A program made the position numbers and the translations under genes. From Mesorhizobium sp. Z1-4 (GTDB taxonomy: Bacteria; Pseudomonadota; Alphaproteobacteria; Rhizobiales; Rhizobiaceae), in NCBI RefSeq assembly GCF_004000235.1, contig NZ_RCIO01000007.1, positions 47,164-111,163 on the forward strand: DNA of 64,000 nucleotides. Reading direction: 5' to 3'. The notes beneath the pieces were generated by a model. The model was not told the DNA's origin, did no database searches, and saw nothing but the letters and a program-made list of their open reading frames with translations. Below, in pieces: positions 35,338 through 45,347 of the stretch (positions are counted from its first letter, which is position 1; each line of letters starts with the position of its first letter).

Positions 35338-37854
35338 ATGCGTACGGGCCATTCCCTAGCTATGGACGATACCGGTCATGGGTTGAGCGGCTTTGTCAGA
35401 CGTCTCCTGCGCCGGGCTGCCGGAGTGGCGATGCTGATTGTCGCCGGATTTGCCGTTGCAAGCCTCGCGACATGGAATGTCGCCGACCCAAGCTTCAGCC
35501 ACGCTACCGACATGCTGGCCACCAATGCGATGGGCTTTGCGGGTGCGGTGTTCGCCGACCTTGCCATGCAGTTCTACGGGCTGGCCTCGGTCGGCCTGCT
35601 GGTTCCCGGTGTCATCTGGGCGGTCAGGATGATTTCGGGCTCCGCGATCGACCAGCCGCTGAAGCGCGGCGCGGCGTGGATAGGCGCGTCGCTTGCAGGA
35701 GCCGCGCTTGCGGGATGCATTTCAGCACCTGAAAGCTGGCCGCTACCGTCCGGCCTCGGCGGCGTGTTCGGCGACATGGTGCTTGCGGTTCCGGGTTTCT
35801 TTGTCGGCGGCTACCCCACCGGCTGGGCGGCAGTGCTGATTATGCTGCTGTTTGCGGCTCCCGCGCTCTGGCTGTTCGCATTCGCCTCATCCCTCATCGG
35901 TCGCGATACAGGTTATGCCGACATTGCCGACTATGAAGATGAGTTCGACGATGGGGATACAAGTGACGGCGAAGGCCTGCTGGCTCTCGGAGCGCTGACC
36001 CATTGGTGGCTCTCGATGCGAGGATTTGTGCGGCGTCGCTTCACGTTCGCCGGGAAGCGCAGCCGGTTCGAGCCCGATTATGATGAAGATGACTATCTGG
36101 AAGAACCGCCGGTCGCGGCGCGAGCGCCAGGCGGGCGCATCGAACCGGAATTCGCCGACCTCGGTCGTGGGGCACCGGAAATCGAGGCTGACTACGACGA
36201 TTTCGAAGCTGATGATGGTTTCGAACCTGTGCAGACGCCTGCTCCAGGTGCGGCCCGCGTCGAGGGTCCGGCGCCACGCCCGCAGCAGGGCGCCCGCATC
36301 CGCCGCGAGGCACAGCGCTCGCTGATCGGCAGCGGCGAATTCGAACTGCCGTCGCTGCACCTGCTCGCCGAGCCCAAAAACGTCGTCCAGGACCAGAGCC
36401 TTTCCAACGAGGCGCTGGAACAGAATGCAAGGCTTCTGGAAGGCGTGCTGGAGGACTTCGGCGTCAAGGGCGAAATCATCCATGTGCGCCCCGGCCCGGT
36501 GGTCACGCTATACGAACTGGAGCCGGCACCCGGCATCAAGTCGAGCCGCGTCATTGGCCTCGCCGACGACATCGCGCGCTCCATGAGTGCGATTGCCTGC
36601 CGCGTCGCCGTGGTTCCCGGCCGCAACGCCATCGGCATCGAGCTTCCCAATGCGCGTCGCGAGACCGTCTATCTGCGCGAAATTCTGGCGAGCCGCGATT
36701 TCGAGCAGACCAAGACCAAGCTGGCCCTGACGCTCGGCAAGACGATTGGCGGCGAGGCGGTGATCGCCGACCTAGCGAAGATGCCGCATCTGCTCGTTGC
36801 CGGCACCACCGGCTCGGGCAAATCGGTCGCCATCAACACCATGATCCTGTCGCTGGTGTACCGCATGACGCCGGAGCAGTGCCGGCTGATCATGATCGAC
36901 CCCAAGATGCTGGAGCTCTCGGTTTATGACGGTATTCCGCATCTTCTGACACCTGTTGTCACCGACCCGAAAAAGGCGGTCGTGGCGCTGAAATGGACGG
37001 TGCGGGAGATGGAAGACCGTTACCGCAAGATGTCCAAGGTCGGCGTGCGCAATATCGACGGCTTCAACCAGCGCGTCGCGCAGGCGGCGAAGAAGGGCGA
37101 GGCGCTCAGCCGCACCGTGCAGACCGGCTTCGACCGCGAGACCGGCGAGGCGATTTACGAGACCGAAAGCCTTCAACTGGAGGCAATGCCCTATATTGTC
37201 GTCATCATCGACGAAATGGCAGACCTCATGATGGTCGCCGGCAAGGATATCGAGGGCGCGGTACAGCGTCTGGCGCAGATGGCCCGCGCTGCCGGTATCC
37301 ACGTCATCATGGCGACGCAGCGGCCGTCGGTCGACGTCATCACCGGTACGATCAAGGCCAACTTCCCGACCCGCATTTCCTTCCAGGTGACGTCGAAGAT
37401 CGACAGCCGCACCATCCTTGGCGAGATGGGCGCAGAACAGCTGCTCGGCATGGGCGACATGCTCTACATGGCGGGCGGCGGGCGGATACAGCGCGTCCAC
37501 GGGCCGTTCGTTGCCGACGACGAGGTGGAGCAGATCGTCGCGCATCTCAAGCTGCAGGGCACGCCTGAATATCTAGACGCGATCACCGAAGACGACGGCG
37601 ACGACGATGCCGGCGGTCCGGGTTCGGGCGGTGGCGGCAATTTCGAGGATTCCGACGATCCCTACGATCAGGCGGTGGCTGTGGTGCTGCGCGACGGCAA
37701 GGCTTCGACCAGCTATATCCAGCGCCGCCTGGGCATTGGCTACAACCGCGCCGCATCGATCATCGAACGAATGGAAGAAGAGGGCATTGTCGGCCCCGCC
37801 AATCACGCCGGCAAACGCGAGATTCTGGTGCCGACCGAAGAGGACAAGATGTGA
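35338..37854 (+). CDS. ftsK: DNA translocase FtsK
   Basis: An 838-residue septal DNA pump that moves chromosome dimers for XerCD resolution. Four hydrophobic segments lie between residues 25 and 190. A linker rich in Asp/Glu follows (about 190-340), shorter than in E. coli. The RecA-like motor has Walker A GTTGSGKS at residues 489-496 and [16 protein letters not shown] as Walker B. The C-terminal winged helix (gamma domain) includes [20 protein letters not shown] 35338 follows GGAGACAG. A CtrA-type box precedes the gene. Confidence 0.97.
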   Translation: MRTGHSLAMDDTGHGLSGFVRRLLRRAAGVAMLIVAGFAVASLATWNVADPSFSHATDMLATNAMGFAGAVFADLAMQFYGLASVGLLVPGVIWAVRMISGSAIDQPLKRGAAWIGASLAGAALAGCISAPESWPLPSGLGGVFGDMVLAVPGFFVGGYPTGWAAVLIMLLFAAPALWLFAFASSLIGRDTGYADIADYEDEFDDGDTSDGEGLLALGALTHWWLSMRGFVRRRFTFAGKRSRFEPDYDEDDYLEEPPVAARAPGGRIEPEFADLGRGAPEIEADYDDFEADDGFEPVQTPAPGAARVEGPAPRPQQGARIRREAQRSLIGSGEFELPSLHLLAEPKNVVQDQSLSNEALEQNARLLEGVLEDFGVKGEIIHVRPGPVVTLYELEPAPGIKSSRVIGLADDIARSMSAIACRVAVVPGRNAIGIELPNARRETVYLREILASRDFEQTKTKLALTLGKTIGGEAVIADLAKMPHLLVAGTTGSGKSVAINTMILSLVYRMTPEQCRLIMIDPKMLELSVYDGIPHLLTPVVTDPKKAVVALKWTVREMEDRYRKMSKVGVRNIDGFNQRVAQAAKKGEALSRTVQTGFDRETGEAIYETESLQLEAMPYIVVIIDEMADLMMVAGKDIEGAVQRLAQMARAAGIHVIMATQRPSVDVITGTIKANFPTRISFQVTSKIDSRTILGEMGAEQLLGMGDMLYMAGGGRIQRVHGPFVADDEVEQIVAHLKLQGTPEYLDAITEDDGDDDAGGPGSGGGGNFEDSDDPYDQAVAVVLRDGKASTSYIQRRLGIGYNRAASIIERMEEEGIVGPANHAGKREILVPTEEDKM

Positions 37855-37966
37855 TGGCGCGCCTCAGGGAGACCGGCCCCAGGGCGGCGTTGCGCCTGTC
37901 CGGCCAAATTTCGGCCCCAGTGACGATCTACCGCTCGACACCAACAGCCATTTCAAAGGCCCGCTG

Positions 37967-38623
37967 ATGTTTGAAGCCAAGAGCAATATCTCCCGCCGTT
38001 CCCTTCTGGCCGCCGCCGCGGGGTTGGGTGCCACCCTGCTTCTGCCGCTTGCCGCCAGCGACCATGCGCGGGCGCAAGGCGCGGCGGCGCAGAAGATCGC
38101 CGACCATTTCTCCTCCGTGCGCACGATGATGGGCGAGTTCGTCCAGTTCGGGCCGCAGGGCGAACAGACCGGCGGCAAGTTCTTCATCGAACGTCCGGGC
38201 AAGCTGCGCTTCAACTATGAAGAACCGTCGAAATTCCGCGTCGTTTCGGACGGCCAGTCGGTTGTGCTTTTCAACGGCAAGCTGAACACGGCCGATCTCT
38301 ATGCGCTCAAACAGACGCCGCTGAAGCTGCTGCTCGACGAACGGATCGACCTTTCCGGCAACAAGGTTGCCGATTTGCGCCAGGACGCGGACTTGACCAC
38401 CATCAAGCTGGTGGACAAGTCGGTCTTCGGCGATGCGACCATCACCATGATGTTCGACCCTCAGAGTTACGAGCTCAGGCAGTGGACAATCACCGACGCG
38501 CAGGGCAAGGACACCACCGTGATGATCTTCAACGTCCAGCAGGGCGTGACGTTCGATCCGAGCGTCTTTGAGATCAACTACAACCGCGTGCGCGAGATGA
38601 ACGAGATCAAGCGCGGCGGCTGA
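37967..38623 (+). CDS. lolA: Outer-membrane lipoprotein carrier protein LolA
   Basis: A 218-residue periplasmic chaperone that ferries lipoproteins from LolCDE to the outer membrane. ATG 37967 is used with AAAGG upstream. The export signal (residues 1-36) contains SRRSLL, a twin-arginine-like pair, unlike the plain Sec signals of enterobacterial LolA; whether Tat is used is open. The core has GKFFIERPGKLRFNYEEP near residue 62 and VNVQQG-type strands at the end (FNVQQGVTFDPSVFEINY). It follows ftsK after 112 nt, the common alphaproteobacterial order. Confidence 0.93.
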   Translation: MFEAKSNISRRSLLAAAAGLGATLLLPLAASDHARAQGAAAQKIADHFSSVRTMMGEFVQFGPQGEQTGGKFFIERPGKLRFNYEEPSKFRVVSDGQSVVLFNGKLNTADLYALKQTPLKLLLDERIDLSGNKVADLRQDADLTTIKLVDKSVFGDATITMMFDPQSYELRQWTITDAQGKDTTVMIFNVQQGVTFDPSVFEINYNRVREMNEIKRGG

Positions 38624-38741
38624 TGTACCTGGCGTGAAAGCTGTGGATTGAGGCAGCGCGGCGCACCAAGGGCCGAAGCGGCCTTGCGTGCCCGCACCTG
38701 CATTGGCAGTTTCCGGTTTTTGCACAAGCCGGACCTCTCGC

Positions 38742-39548
38742 ATGCCCCTTACCGTCGCTACATGGAACATCAACTCCGTGCGCCTGAGAATGCCGCTGGT
38801 GGCGAAGTTTCTGGCCGAACACCAGCCTGATCTCCTGTGCCTGCAGGAAACCAAGTGCCCCGACGAGCTGTTCCCGGAAGCCGATGTCCGGGCGCTCGGC
38901 TATGAGCACATCGCCTTCCATGGCCAGAAGGGTTATCACGGCGTAGCGACCTTCTCGAAACGGCCGATCCAGACGGTCGAAAAGCGCGAATTCTGCAAGA
39001 TGGGAGACAGCAGGCACCTTTGCGTGCGGTTCGAAGCCGGCGGCAAGCCGGTGCTCCTGCACAATTTCTACGTGCCTGCGGGCGGCGACGAACCGGATCC
39101 CGACATCAATCCGAAGTTCCGCCACAAGCTCGATTTCATCGCCGAGATGCATGATGTGCCGGCGGATTCAGATTCGGCAGCCGCGTCCATTCTCGTCGGC
39201 GACCTCAACATCGCGCCGCTTGAGGCCGATGTCTGGTCGCACAAACAACTGCTCAAGGTTGTCAGCCACACGCCGGTGGAGACCGAGGGGCTGGAGGCGA
39301 TGCGCACCGCCGGCGGCTGGGCCGATCTGATGCGGCAGCACACGCCGCCGCCGGAACGCATCTACACCTGGTGGAGCTATCGCGCGCGGGACTGGGAGGC
39401 TTCCGACCGCGGCCGGCGGCTCGACCATATCTGGTCTTCGGCATCGCTGTCGCCCGTGCTCACGGACATCACGGTGCTCAAGCAGGCGCGCGGCTGGGAA
39501 AGGCCTTCCGACCATGTGCCGGTGATTGCGCGGTTCGATCTGGATTAG
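38742..39548 (+). CDS. xthA: Exodeoxyribonuclease III
   Basis: A 268-residue AP endonuclease/3'-exonuclease of base-excision repair. ATG 38742 begins the family motif region VATWNINSVRLR; the preceding codons are not part of the family. Further motifs are LCLQETKCPD, the Asp/Asn pair VGDLNIAP near residue 155 and the C-terminal histidine in SDHVPVIARFD. All catalytic residues expected for the exonuclease III family are present. Confidence 0.96.
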   Translation: MPLTVATWNINSVRLRMPLVAKFLAEHQPDLLCLQETKCPDELFPEADVRALGYEHIAFHGQKGYHGVATFSKRPIQTVEKREFCKMGDSRHLCVRFEAGGKPVLLHNFYVPAGGDEPDPDINPKFRHKLDFIAEMHDVPADSDSAAASILVGDLNIAPLEADVWSHKQLLKVVSHTPVETEGLEAMRTAGGWADLMRQHTPPPERIYTWWSYRARDWEASDRGRRLDHIWSSASLSPVLTDITVLKQARGWERPSDHVPVIARFDLD

Positions 39549-39572
39549 AGGGTGGGCCGGCACGCGGCGTCT

Positions 39573-39660
39573 TCCTCGGGCTTGTCCCGAGGACCTGCGG
39601 CAAGGCAAGCCGTGGACGATCTGCGGGAGCGGCGGTAGATCCCTGGGACAAGCCCAAGGA
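39573..39660. repeat. Intergenic inverted repeat element
   Basis: Left arm TCCTCGGG CTTGT CCCGAGGA (39573-39593, itself palindromic) and right arm at 39640-39660 that is its near reverse complement, about 46 nt apart. It resembles the mosaic intergenic repeats seen in many rhizobia. In this position it may also act as a factor-independent hairpin between the convergent xthA and cyclic-nucleotide protein genes. Confidence 0.55.
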
Positions 39661-39674
39661 TGACAGCGGCGGCC

Positions 39675-40130
39675 CTACTCCGCGAAGTGGCGGCCGAGAC
39701 TGCCGATCTCGTCAAGCATCGATTTCATGTTCGCGGAAATGCGTGCGTGAAGTTTTGCAGCGACTTCCGGATACTCTTCCAGGATACGGCGGAAAAGCGA
39801 GCGGTTGAGGCGAATCACCTCGCTGTCGACGGCAGCAGTCGCAGTCGACACGCGCTTGCCGCCTGAGATCAGAGACAATTCGCCAAGAACCGTGCCAGGG
39901 CCGGCTTCGCCCGCCGTCACGTTCTCACCGCCACGGCTGCGGCTGAGTTCGATCTTGCCACTGGCCACGACATAGGCGCAATCGGAGGGAGCGCCTTCGC
40001 GATAAAGGTCGCGCCCCGCGCGCAGGCGCAGCGTCTCGGCACCAAACGCCAGAAGGCGAAGCTGGTCGCTGCTGAAATCCTCGAACAGCTTGACCCGCTC
40101 CAGGATCCGGATGTCGTCGTCAAGCGCCAT
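39675..40130 (-). CDS. Cyclic nucleotide-binding domain protein without DNA-binding domain
   Basis: A 151-residue protein with one Crp/Fnr-type cNMP fold: LFEDFSSDQLRLLAFGAE at the start, DLYREGAPSDCAYVVASGKI in the beta roll and GPGTVLGELSLISGGKRVS as phosphate-binding cassette (the GEL-type motif is present). No helix-turn-helix follows, so it is not a classical transcription factor. It probably modulates a partner in response to a cyclic nucleotide. It sits next to the CenR-like regulator on the same strand (74 nt). Confidence 0.85.
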   Translation of the reverse strand: MALDDDIRILERVKLFEDFSSDQLRLLAFGAETLRLRAGRDLYREGAPSDCAYVVASGKIELSRSRGGENVTAGEAGPGTVLGELSLISGGKRVSTATAAVDSEVIRLNRSLFRRILEEYPEVAAKLHARISANMKSMLDEIGSLGRHFAE

Positions 40131-40204
40131 TCAAGTCCCCGGTTCCCCGCCCCCTTGGGGGAACATCCTAGCACCCGGCCGGTTTGCCGGGCAGCGCAGC
40201 CGGC

Positions 40205-40888
40205 TCACGGAACGAGCTTGTATCCGCCGCTTTCTGTCACAAGAATTTCCGCATTGGAAGGATCACGCTCGATCTTCTGCCGCAAGCGGTAGACATGCGT
40301 TTCCAGCGTGTGGGTGGTGACGCCGGAATTGTAACCCCATACTTCTTCCAGCAATACGTCGCGGGTGACCACGCTTTTGTCGGCCCGGTAAAGATATTTG
40401 ATGATCGCGGCTTCCTTTTCGGTCAACCTCACCTTGCCGCCGCGCTGGTCGATCAGAAGCTTCTGGCTCGGCTTGAAGGTGTAGGGGCCGACGGAGAAGG
40501 TCGCGTCCTCGCTCTGTTCGTGCTGGCGCAGCTGGGCGCGCACGCGGGCGAGCAGTACGGCGAAGCGGAACGGCTTCGTCACATAGTCGTTGGCGCCGGC
40601 TTCCAGCCCCAGAATGGTGTCGGAATCGGTGTCGTGCCCCGTCAGCATGATGATCGGCGCCTTGAAGCCGCCTTTGCGCAGCACCTTCACGGCCTCGCGC
40701 CCGTCCATGTCCGGCAAGCCGACATCCATGATCAGCAGATCGACGATCGAACCGCGCGCTGCAGCGATGCCCTTGGCGGCGCAGGACTCGTCCAGCACGT
40801 CAAATTCCTCGTAGAGCGAAAGCTGTTCCTTGAGCGTGCTGCGCAGGTCTTCGTCGTCGTCTACAATGAGAAGTGTTCTGGAAGTCAT
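40205..40888 (-). CDS. cenR: OmpR-family response regulator, CenR/OtpR-like
   Basis: A 227-residue response regulator. The receiver domain has Asp10/Asp11 in IVDDDED, phosphorylatable Asp55 in LLIMDVGLPDMDG and Lys105 in DYVTKPF. The C-terminal winged helix ends THTLETHVYRLRQKIERD and ESGGYKLVP. ATG 40888 is used. The N-terminus MTSRTLLIVDDDEDLRSTL with the SLYEEFDV segment is like Caulobacter CenR and Brucella OtpR, essential or envelope-related regulators. No histidine kinase is adjacent. A divergently placed L,D-transpeptidase gene (41055) fits an envelope role. Symbol is by resemblance only. Confidence 0.8.
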   Translation of the reverse strand: MTSRTLLIVDDDEDLRSTLKEQLSLYEEFDVLDESCAAKGIAAARGSIVDLLIMDVGLPDMDGREAVKVLRKGGFKAPIIMLTGHDTDSDTILGLEAGANDYVTKPFRFAVLLARVRAQLRQHEQSEDATFSVGPYTFKPSQKLLIDQRGGKVRLTEKEAAIIKYLYRADKSVVTRDVLLEEVWGYNSGVTTHTLETHVYRLRQKIERDPSNAEILVTESGGYKLVP

Positions 40889-41054
40889 TGGCAATCCATT
40901 CAAACAAAACAGGAAAACAAGGTTGACCGTGCTCCGTTTATGCGGAACCTCGCCTGCGCGATAGGCGTTCACAGGCTTTTGTTCCGGCGTGCGATCATAC
41001 TCCAAAAACAGTGACCGCAACCACAATAGCGGAAATATCCCCGGTCATGGGCTC

Positions 41055-41564
41055 GTGCTTGTTGTGCGCAGCCGGCCGGGCAACCGCGCACAGGGGCAGT
41101 TGATTGCCGGAAACCGCGTTATGCGATGCGCACTCGGCCGCTCCGGAATCAGTGCGAACAAGCGGGAGGGCGACGGCGCAACGCCGCGAGCGTCGATGAA
41201 GGTTATCGGCGGTTTTCGCCGTGGGCGCCGCATTGCGGTGCCGGCGCGGCTATCGCTGCGCGCCATCCGCGCCGATTTCGGCTGGTGCGACGCTCCGGCG
41301 GACGCGAACTACAACCGCCTCGTGCGTCTGCCCTTCACCGCCAGCCACGAAAAGATGATGCGCGACGACCGGCTCTATGACGTTGTTATCGTGCTCGACT
41401 GGAACATCGGTTCGCGCCGCCGCAACCTCGGCAGCGCCATTTTCCTGCATGTCGCCAAGCCTGACTATGCGCCGACCGAGGGCTGCGTTGCTGTTTCTCC
41501 GCGTGATATGGCGTGGCTTCTGGCGCAGATGGGGCGAGGGAGCATCGTCAAGGTGGTGGGGTGA
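41055..41564 (+). CDS. L,D-transpeptidase (YkuD) family protein
   Basis: About 169 residues. The YkuD catalytic motif HVAKPDYAPTEGCVAVSPRDM lies near residue 133, with the histidine and Cys nucleophile of the HX6-8GC pattern. LIAGNRVMRCALGRSGIS is the substrate-groove loop. The start is taken at GTG 41055 because family proteins begin with a VLVVRSRPG-like segment; an ATG at 40989 would add 22 unlikely residues, and no good ribosome binding site is visible. No signal peptide is apparent in this short form. Such enzymes make 3-3 peptidoglycan cross-links, which are abundant in rhizobia. Confidence 0.78.
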   Translation: MLVVRSRPGNRAQGQLIAGNRVMRCALGRSGISANKREGDGATPRASMKVIGGFRRGRRIAVPARLSLRAIRADFGWCDAPADANYNRLVRLPFTASHEKMMRDDRLYDVVIVLDWNIGSRRRNLGSAIFLHVAKPDYAPTEGCVAVSPRDMAWLLAQMGRGSIVKVVG

Positions 41565-41601
41565 GCTTTTGCTTGGGCGTTAGCTCTGTACGGCTTCGCC
41601 G

Positions 41602-42009
41602 CTAAACGCCCCACCAGCCGATGATCCCGCCCATGATGATAGCGACGCCGAGCCAGTGGCCAGCATCGATGATCGTCAGGTCCCAGCCGAAGCCCTGATA
41701 GCGCTGGTTGACCGCCACGGTGGTTGCCATGAAACCCAGCCAGATGAACGCGCCGGAGACGACGCCGTTCCACAATGTCGCCTGGCCGGTGCCGAGATGG
41801 CCGATCACGCCGGCCAGCACCCAGGCCATGACAAGCTCGGCCACGAAACCGGTGATCATGAGCGCCGGCGACATTTTTGCGTCGGCCGGATCGATGCGCG
41901 CGGCCTTCATCCACGGCTTGCCGAGAGTGCCGTAATAGGCCGCGCCGAATAGGTAACCTGCAATCGCGGCGACAAGAATCGCCAGATAGTTCAGTCCGCC
42001 GAAGTCCAC
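41602..42009 (-). CDS. DUF1761 membrane protein
   Basis: A 135-residue protein with four hydrophobic segments. ILVAAIAGYLFGAAYYGTLGKPWMKA is split around the first loop; the GAAYYG-LGKPW pattern is the DUF1761 signature. The end is WWGV. Function unknown in all bacteria. It stands alone between the L,D-transpeptidase gene and a methyltransferase. Confidence 0.85.
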   Translation of the reverse strand: MDFGGLNYLAILVAAIAGYLFGAAYYGTLGKPWMKAARIDPADAKMSPALMITGFVAELVMAWVLAGVIGHLGTGQATLWNGVVSGAFIWLGFMATTVAVNQRYQGFGWDLTIIDAGHWLGVAIIMGGIIGWWGV

Positions 42010-42064
42010 TATTGCCTCCCCCTAAATCGATACCAGCGGATTGAACGCCGGATGGTAGATGCCG

Positions 42065-42721
42065 TCAAGCAACCCGCCACACCGTGGTGCGTTTTACTTC
42101 GGCATCTTCCAGAACACGCGTCACCGGAACGGAATAGGTTGCGCAGGCAACAAGGCCTTCGCCGGGCAGATAGGAGCGGCCGGGGTCGCCGACGAATACC
42201 AGCGCGCAGCGCTCATGGAGAGCGCGGAACCAGGGCAGCAGCCGCGCGGCCAAAGGCTTTTCGTAGAATACATCGCCGGCAAGAACGACGTCCCAGCCGT
42301 CGTCGGCACCGATAAGGTCTGCTTGCGAGCATTTGATATCGACTTCATTGGCGGCGGCGTTGAGCAGGCATGCGGGCGCGCAGAACGGGTCTATGTCGGC
42401 GGCCAGTACGGTACGCGCACCCGCCTTTGCTGCGGCTATCGCCACCAGCCCGGAGCCAGAGGCGAAATCGAGCACCGATTTGCCGCGTACGGTTTCGGGA
42501 TGGTCGAGTACATAACGCGCCAACCCCTGTCCACCCGCCCAAGCGAAGGCCCAGAAGGGCGGCGGCAGGCCAATCGCATCGAGTTCATCTTCGGTGCGAT
42601 GCCACAGCTCATGCGCCTCGTCGGCCAGATGCAGCCGGATTTCGGGCACATGCGGTGGCGAAATCAGTGCTGTGTTGGCGCGTATGAAGGCGGCGGCGCC
42701 GGCGGGCGCCGGAGCGCGCAT
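42065..42721 (-). CDS. Class I SAM-dependent methyltransferase, ETFB-lysine methyltransferase-like
   Basis: About 218 residues from ATG 42721; a longer frame upstream overlaps the EVE gene and lacks coding character. The SAM-binding motif VLDFASGSGLVAIAAAKAGA lies near residue 85 and VLAADIDPF follows. The N-terminal LPPPFWAFAWAGGQGLARYV is typical of proteins related to the mitochondrial ETF-beta lysine methyltransferase and to ribosomal L11 methyltransferases. The target is not certain. The start is 2 nt after the EVE-gene stop, so they are probably one unit. Confidence 0.82.
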   Translation of the reverse strand: MRAPAPAGAAAFIRANTALISPPHVPEIRLHLADEAHELWHRTEDELDAIGLPPPFWAFAWAGGQGLARYVLDHPETVRGKSVLDFASGSGLVAIAAAKAGARTVLAADIDPFCAPACLLNAAANEVDIKCSQADLIGADDGWDVVLAGDVFYEKPLAARLLPWFRALHERCALVFVGDPGRSYLPGEGLVACATYSVPVTRVLEDAEVKRTTVWRVA

Positions 42722-42723
42722 GT

Positions 42724-43149
42724 TCAAGGAACCGGGTTCACCCCGCCCATGCGGCAGATCTCGGCCCATTCGTCGGCTTTGACCGGCTGAACCGAAAGCC
42801 GCGAGTTTTTCACCAGCACCATTTCGGCGAGCTTCGGGTTCTTCTTGATAGCGTCCAGCGTTGGAGGGGTGGGCACGTCGCGCACGGCCTTGATGTCCAC
42901 GCACTCCCAGCGTTCGTCATCGGTGCTGGAGTCCGGATGTGCCAACGCACAGACCTCGACAATGCCGACAATGTCGCGCGTCTCCTGCGAATGGTAGAAG
43001 AATCCCAGGTCGCCGACCTTCATTTCGCGCATATTGTTGCGCGCCTGATAGTTGCGCACGCCGTCCCACTCCTGGCCGGCGTCGCCCTTTTTCTTCTGCA
43101 TCTCCCACGACCAGGTCGACGGTTCGGATTTGAAAAGCCAGTAGGCCAT
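42724..43149 (-). CDS. EVE domain-containing protein
   Basis: A 141-residue single EVE (PUA-like) domain: MAYWLFKSEPSTWSWEM at the start, WDGVRNYQARNNMREMKVGD near residue 30 and FFYHSQETRDIVGIVEV near residue 52. EVE domains recognise modified bases in DNA or RNA in characterised cases; this stand-alone housekeeping type is conserved in proteobacteria with no fixed role. It is likely cotranscribed with the methyltransferase downstream. Confidence 0.92.
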   Translation of the reverse strand: MAYWLFKSEPSTWSWEMQKKKGDAGQEWDGVRNYQARNNMREMKVGDLGFFYHSQETRDIVGIVEVCALAHPDSSTDDERWECVDIKAVRDVPTPPTLDAIKKNPKLAEMVLVKNSRLSVQPVKADEWAEICRMGGVNPVP

Positions 43150-43189
43150 GAGGTTCTCCGGTTTCGTGATTGCAGCGCATGCGCGCCGG

Positions 43190-44170
43190 TCAGTCAGTCT
43201 CGCTTTTCAGCGGCCGCGACAGAAGCGCTGCCACCGCATCGGCGATTGAAATCCTGCCTTTGAGCACGGCGTCGACGGCTGCCACTATCGGTGCTTCGAT
43301 GCCGCGCGACGCGGCAATTTCCGCTGCAATTGCGGCCGTTGCAACCCCCTCGGCAAGGGGCCGGCCGGCCAGTTCCTCGCCGCGCCCGAGCGCCTGGCCG
43401 TATGCGAAATTGCGCGATTGTGCAGATCCGCAGGAAAGGATCAGGTCACCGAGGCCCGAAAGCCCCATAAGTGTTTCCGGCTTTGCTCCATAGGCGGCGC
43501 CAATGCGGCGTAGCTCCACAAAGCCGCGCGTGACCATCGCGGCCTCCGCGCTCGCGCCGAGACCGGCTCCCGCTACTGCGCCGGCCGCAATGGCGAGCAC
43601 GTTCTTCAACGCGCCGCCGATTTCCACGCCTGTGAGATCGCCAGAGGAATAACAGCGGAAGCGGTCGCTCGAGAACGCGGCCGCCAGTCCTGAAGCAAGG
43701 TCGGCGTCGTGCGCGGCGACCGTAACGGCGGTCGGCAGACCTTTCGCGACATCGGTGGCGAAGCTCGGGCCCGACAGCGCGGCGGCCGGGTTGTGCGGTA
43801 GAAGCTCCGTCGCCATTTCCGACATCAGTTTGCCGGTCGAGCGTTCGATGCCCTTGGCACACAGCACTACGGGAACGCCGTTCGCCAGCCCGTCGCCGAA
43901 TGCGCCGAAAAGAGCGCGCGTCGCCTGTGCTGGAACCACCGAAAGCAGGCACTCGGCTCCTTCAAGCGCTGCAGCCAGATCGCCGGTAGTGGCAGGCACG
44001 GGGTTGAGCTTGATACCGGGCAGGTAACGCGGGTTCATCGCGGAACCGTTGATTGCCTCGACGGTTTCGGCGTCACGTGCCCAGAGCGTCACGTCGCGGC
44101 CGGCCCGCATCAGCGTCACCGCAAGTGCGGTCCCCCATGCACCGCCGCCAAGCACGGTGATCCGGTTCAT
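43190..44170 (-). CDS. gpsA: Glycerol-3-phosphate dehydrogenase [NAD(P)+]
   Basis: A 326-residue enzyme that makes sn-glycerol-3-phosphate for phospholipids. [11 protein letters not shown] at residues 8-18 is the Rossmann motif. [19 protein letters not shown] and the catalytic-lysine region [16 protein letters not shown] lie in the middle and C-terminal parts. ATG 44170 overlaps the tsaD stop by 4 nt, so the two are coupled. Confidence 0.96.
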   Translation of the reverse strand: MNRITVLGGGAWGTALAVTLMRAGRDVTLWARDAETVEAINGSAMNPRYLPGIKLNPVPATTGDLAAALEGAECLLSVVPAQATRALFGAFGDGLANGVPVVLCAKGIERSTGKLMSEMATELLPHNPAAALSGPSFATDVAKGLPTAVTVAAHDADLASGLAAAFSSDRFRCYSSGDLTGVEIGGALKNVLAIAAGAVAGAGLGASAEAAMVTRGFVELRRIGAAYGAKPETLMGLSGLGDLILSCGSAQSRNFAYGQALGRGEELAGRPLAEGVATAAIAAEIAASRGIEAPIVAAVDAVLKGRISIADAVAALLSRPLKSETD

Positions 44171-45273
44171 GCTTTGGCTCCCCGTTTGCCGTGGCCGACC
44201 AGCGGCGCGGCGAATTCGTCCAGCGGCCAGCGCGGGCGGGGCGCAAACGAGAGCGCGCCACTGTCGGCGAGACCGGCATCGAAGCGTTCCAGCCCCGCCC
44301 AGGCAATCATCGCGCCATTGTCCGAGCATAGTGCGGGCGGTGGCGCGACAAGGCGCATGCCGTGTTCGGTGCAGAGCGTTTCGAGCGCGGTGCGGATCGC
44401 CTTGTTCGCCGCAACGCCGCCGGCGACGACCAGCGTCGGCTCCGCAATGTCGGCAAATTCTTCGCGGAAGCGCGCGAGGCTCTTGCCCACGCGTTCTTTC
44501 AGCGTGTCGACAATTGCCTGCTGGAAAGAGGCGCAGATGTCGCTGACATCCTGCTCGGATACGGGTGCAAGCTCATTGGCGGTTTGCCGCACGGCAGTCT
44601 TCAGGCCGGAGAACGAGAAATCCGGACGTTCCTCGCCGCGCAGCGGACGCGGCAGAGCGAAACGCTTTACGTCACCTTCAAGCGCGGCCTCTTCCACCGC
44701 GGGGCCGCCGGGATAGGGCAGGCCGAGCAATTTCGCCGTCTTGTCGAAGGCTTCGCCCAGCGCATCGTCTATCGTCGTTGCCCAGCGATCGTAACTGCCG
44801 ACGCCGCGCACCAGAACGACCTGGGTGTGGCCGCCCGATACGAGCAAGAGCAGGTAAGGAAACGCGGTGCCGTTGGTCAGTCGCGCTGTGAGCGCATGCG
44901 CCTCGAGATGATTGACCGGCACCAGCGGCAGGCCGGATGCGGCTGCAATCGCCTTGCCGGTCATCAGGCCGACGATCAGGCCGCCGATCAAACCCGGCCC
45001 TGCCGTTGCGGCTACGAGGTCGAGGTCGGAAAGCTCCATGCCGGCATCATCGAGCGCGGCACGGACAACGCCGTCCAGCGCCTCGACATGCGCGCGCGCC
45101 GCGATCTCCGGGACGACGCCGCCAAACGCGCTGTGTTCCGCGATCTGGCTGAGAACCACATTAGCGAGGATATCGCCGCCGCCACTGTCGAGTTTCACCA
45201 CGGCCGCCGAAGTCTCGTCGCAGCTCGTCTCGATGCCCAGAGCATACAAAGGTCGTTTGCGGGGAGTGGTCAT
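44167..45273 (-). CDS. tsaD: tRNA N6-adenosine threonylcarbamoyltransferase
   Basis: A 368-residue protein of the TsaBDE system, which makes t6A37 in ANN-decoding tRNAs. [16 protein letters not shown] at residues 11-26 and [11 protein letters not shown] near residue 125 include the metal-binding histidines. [16 protein letters not shown] is the nucleotide-binding turn, and [13 protein letters not shown] is near residue 280. The ATG at 45273 is divergent from hemC, the classic alphaproteobacterial arrangement. Confidence 0.97.
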   Translation of the reverse strand: MTTPRKRPLYALGIETSCDETSAAVVKLDSGGGDILANVVLSQIAEHSAFGGVVPEIAARAHVEALDGVVRAALDDAGMELSDLDLVAATAGPGLIGGLIVGLMTGKAIAAASGLPLVPVNHLEAHALTARLTNGTAFPYLLLLVSGGHTQVVLVRGVGSYDRWATTIDDALGEAFDKTAKLLGLPYPGGPAVEEAALEGDVKRFALPRPLRGEERPDFSFSGLKTAVRQTANELAPVSEQDVSDICASFQQAIVDTLKERVGKSLARFREEFADIAEPTLVVAGGVAANKAIRTALETLCTEHGMRLVAPPPALCSDNGAMIAWAGLERFDAGLADSGALSFAPRPRWPLDEFAAPLVGHGKRGAKA

Positions 45274-45286
45274 TGCCCGGCTGCGT

Positions 45287-45302
45287 TTTCCTCGTTAGGA
45301 AA
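45287..45302. promoter_or_regulatory. Palindrome in the tsaD-hemC divergent region
   Basis: TTTCCT (45287-45292) CGTT AGGAAA (45297-45302), a perfect 6-bp inverted repeat about 14 nt upstream of the tsaD start and 46 nt upstream of hemC. It could be an operator or simply mark the overlapping promoters. Confidence 0.3.
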
Positions 45303-45347
45303 CCGGCATTCTGGCCGGCGCCGCCCGGTTAACACGGACCGAGACAC

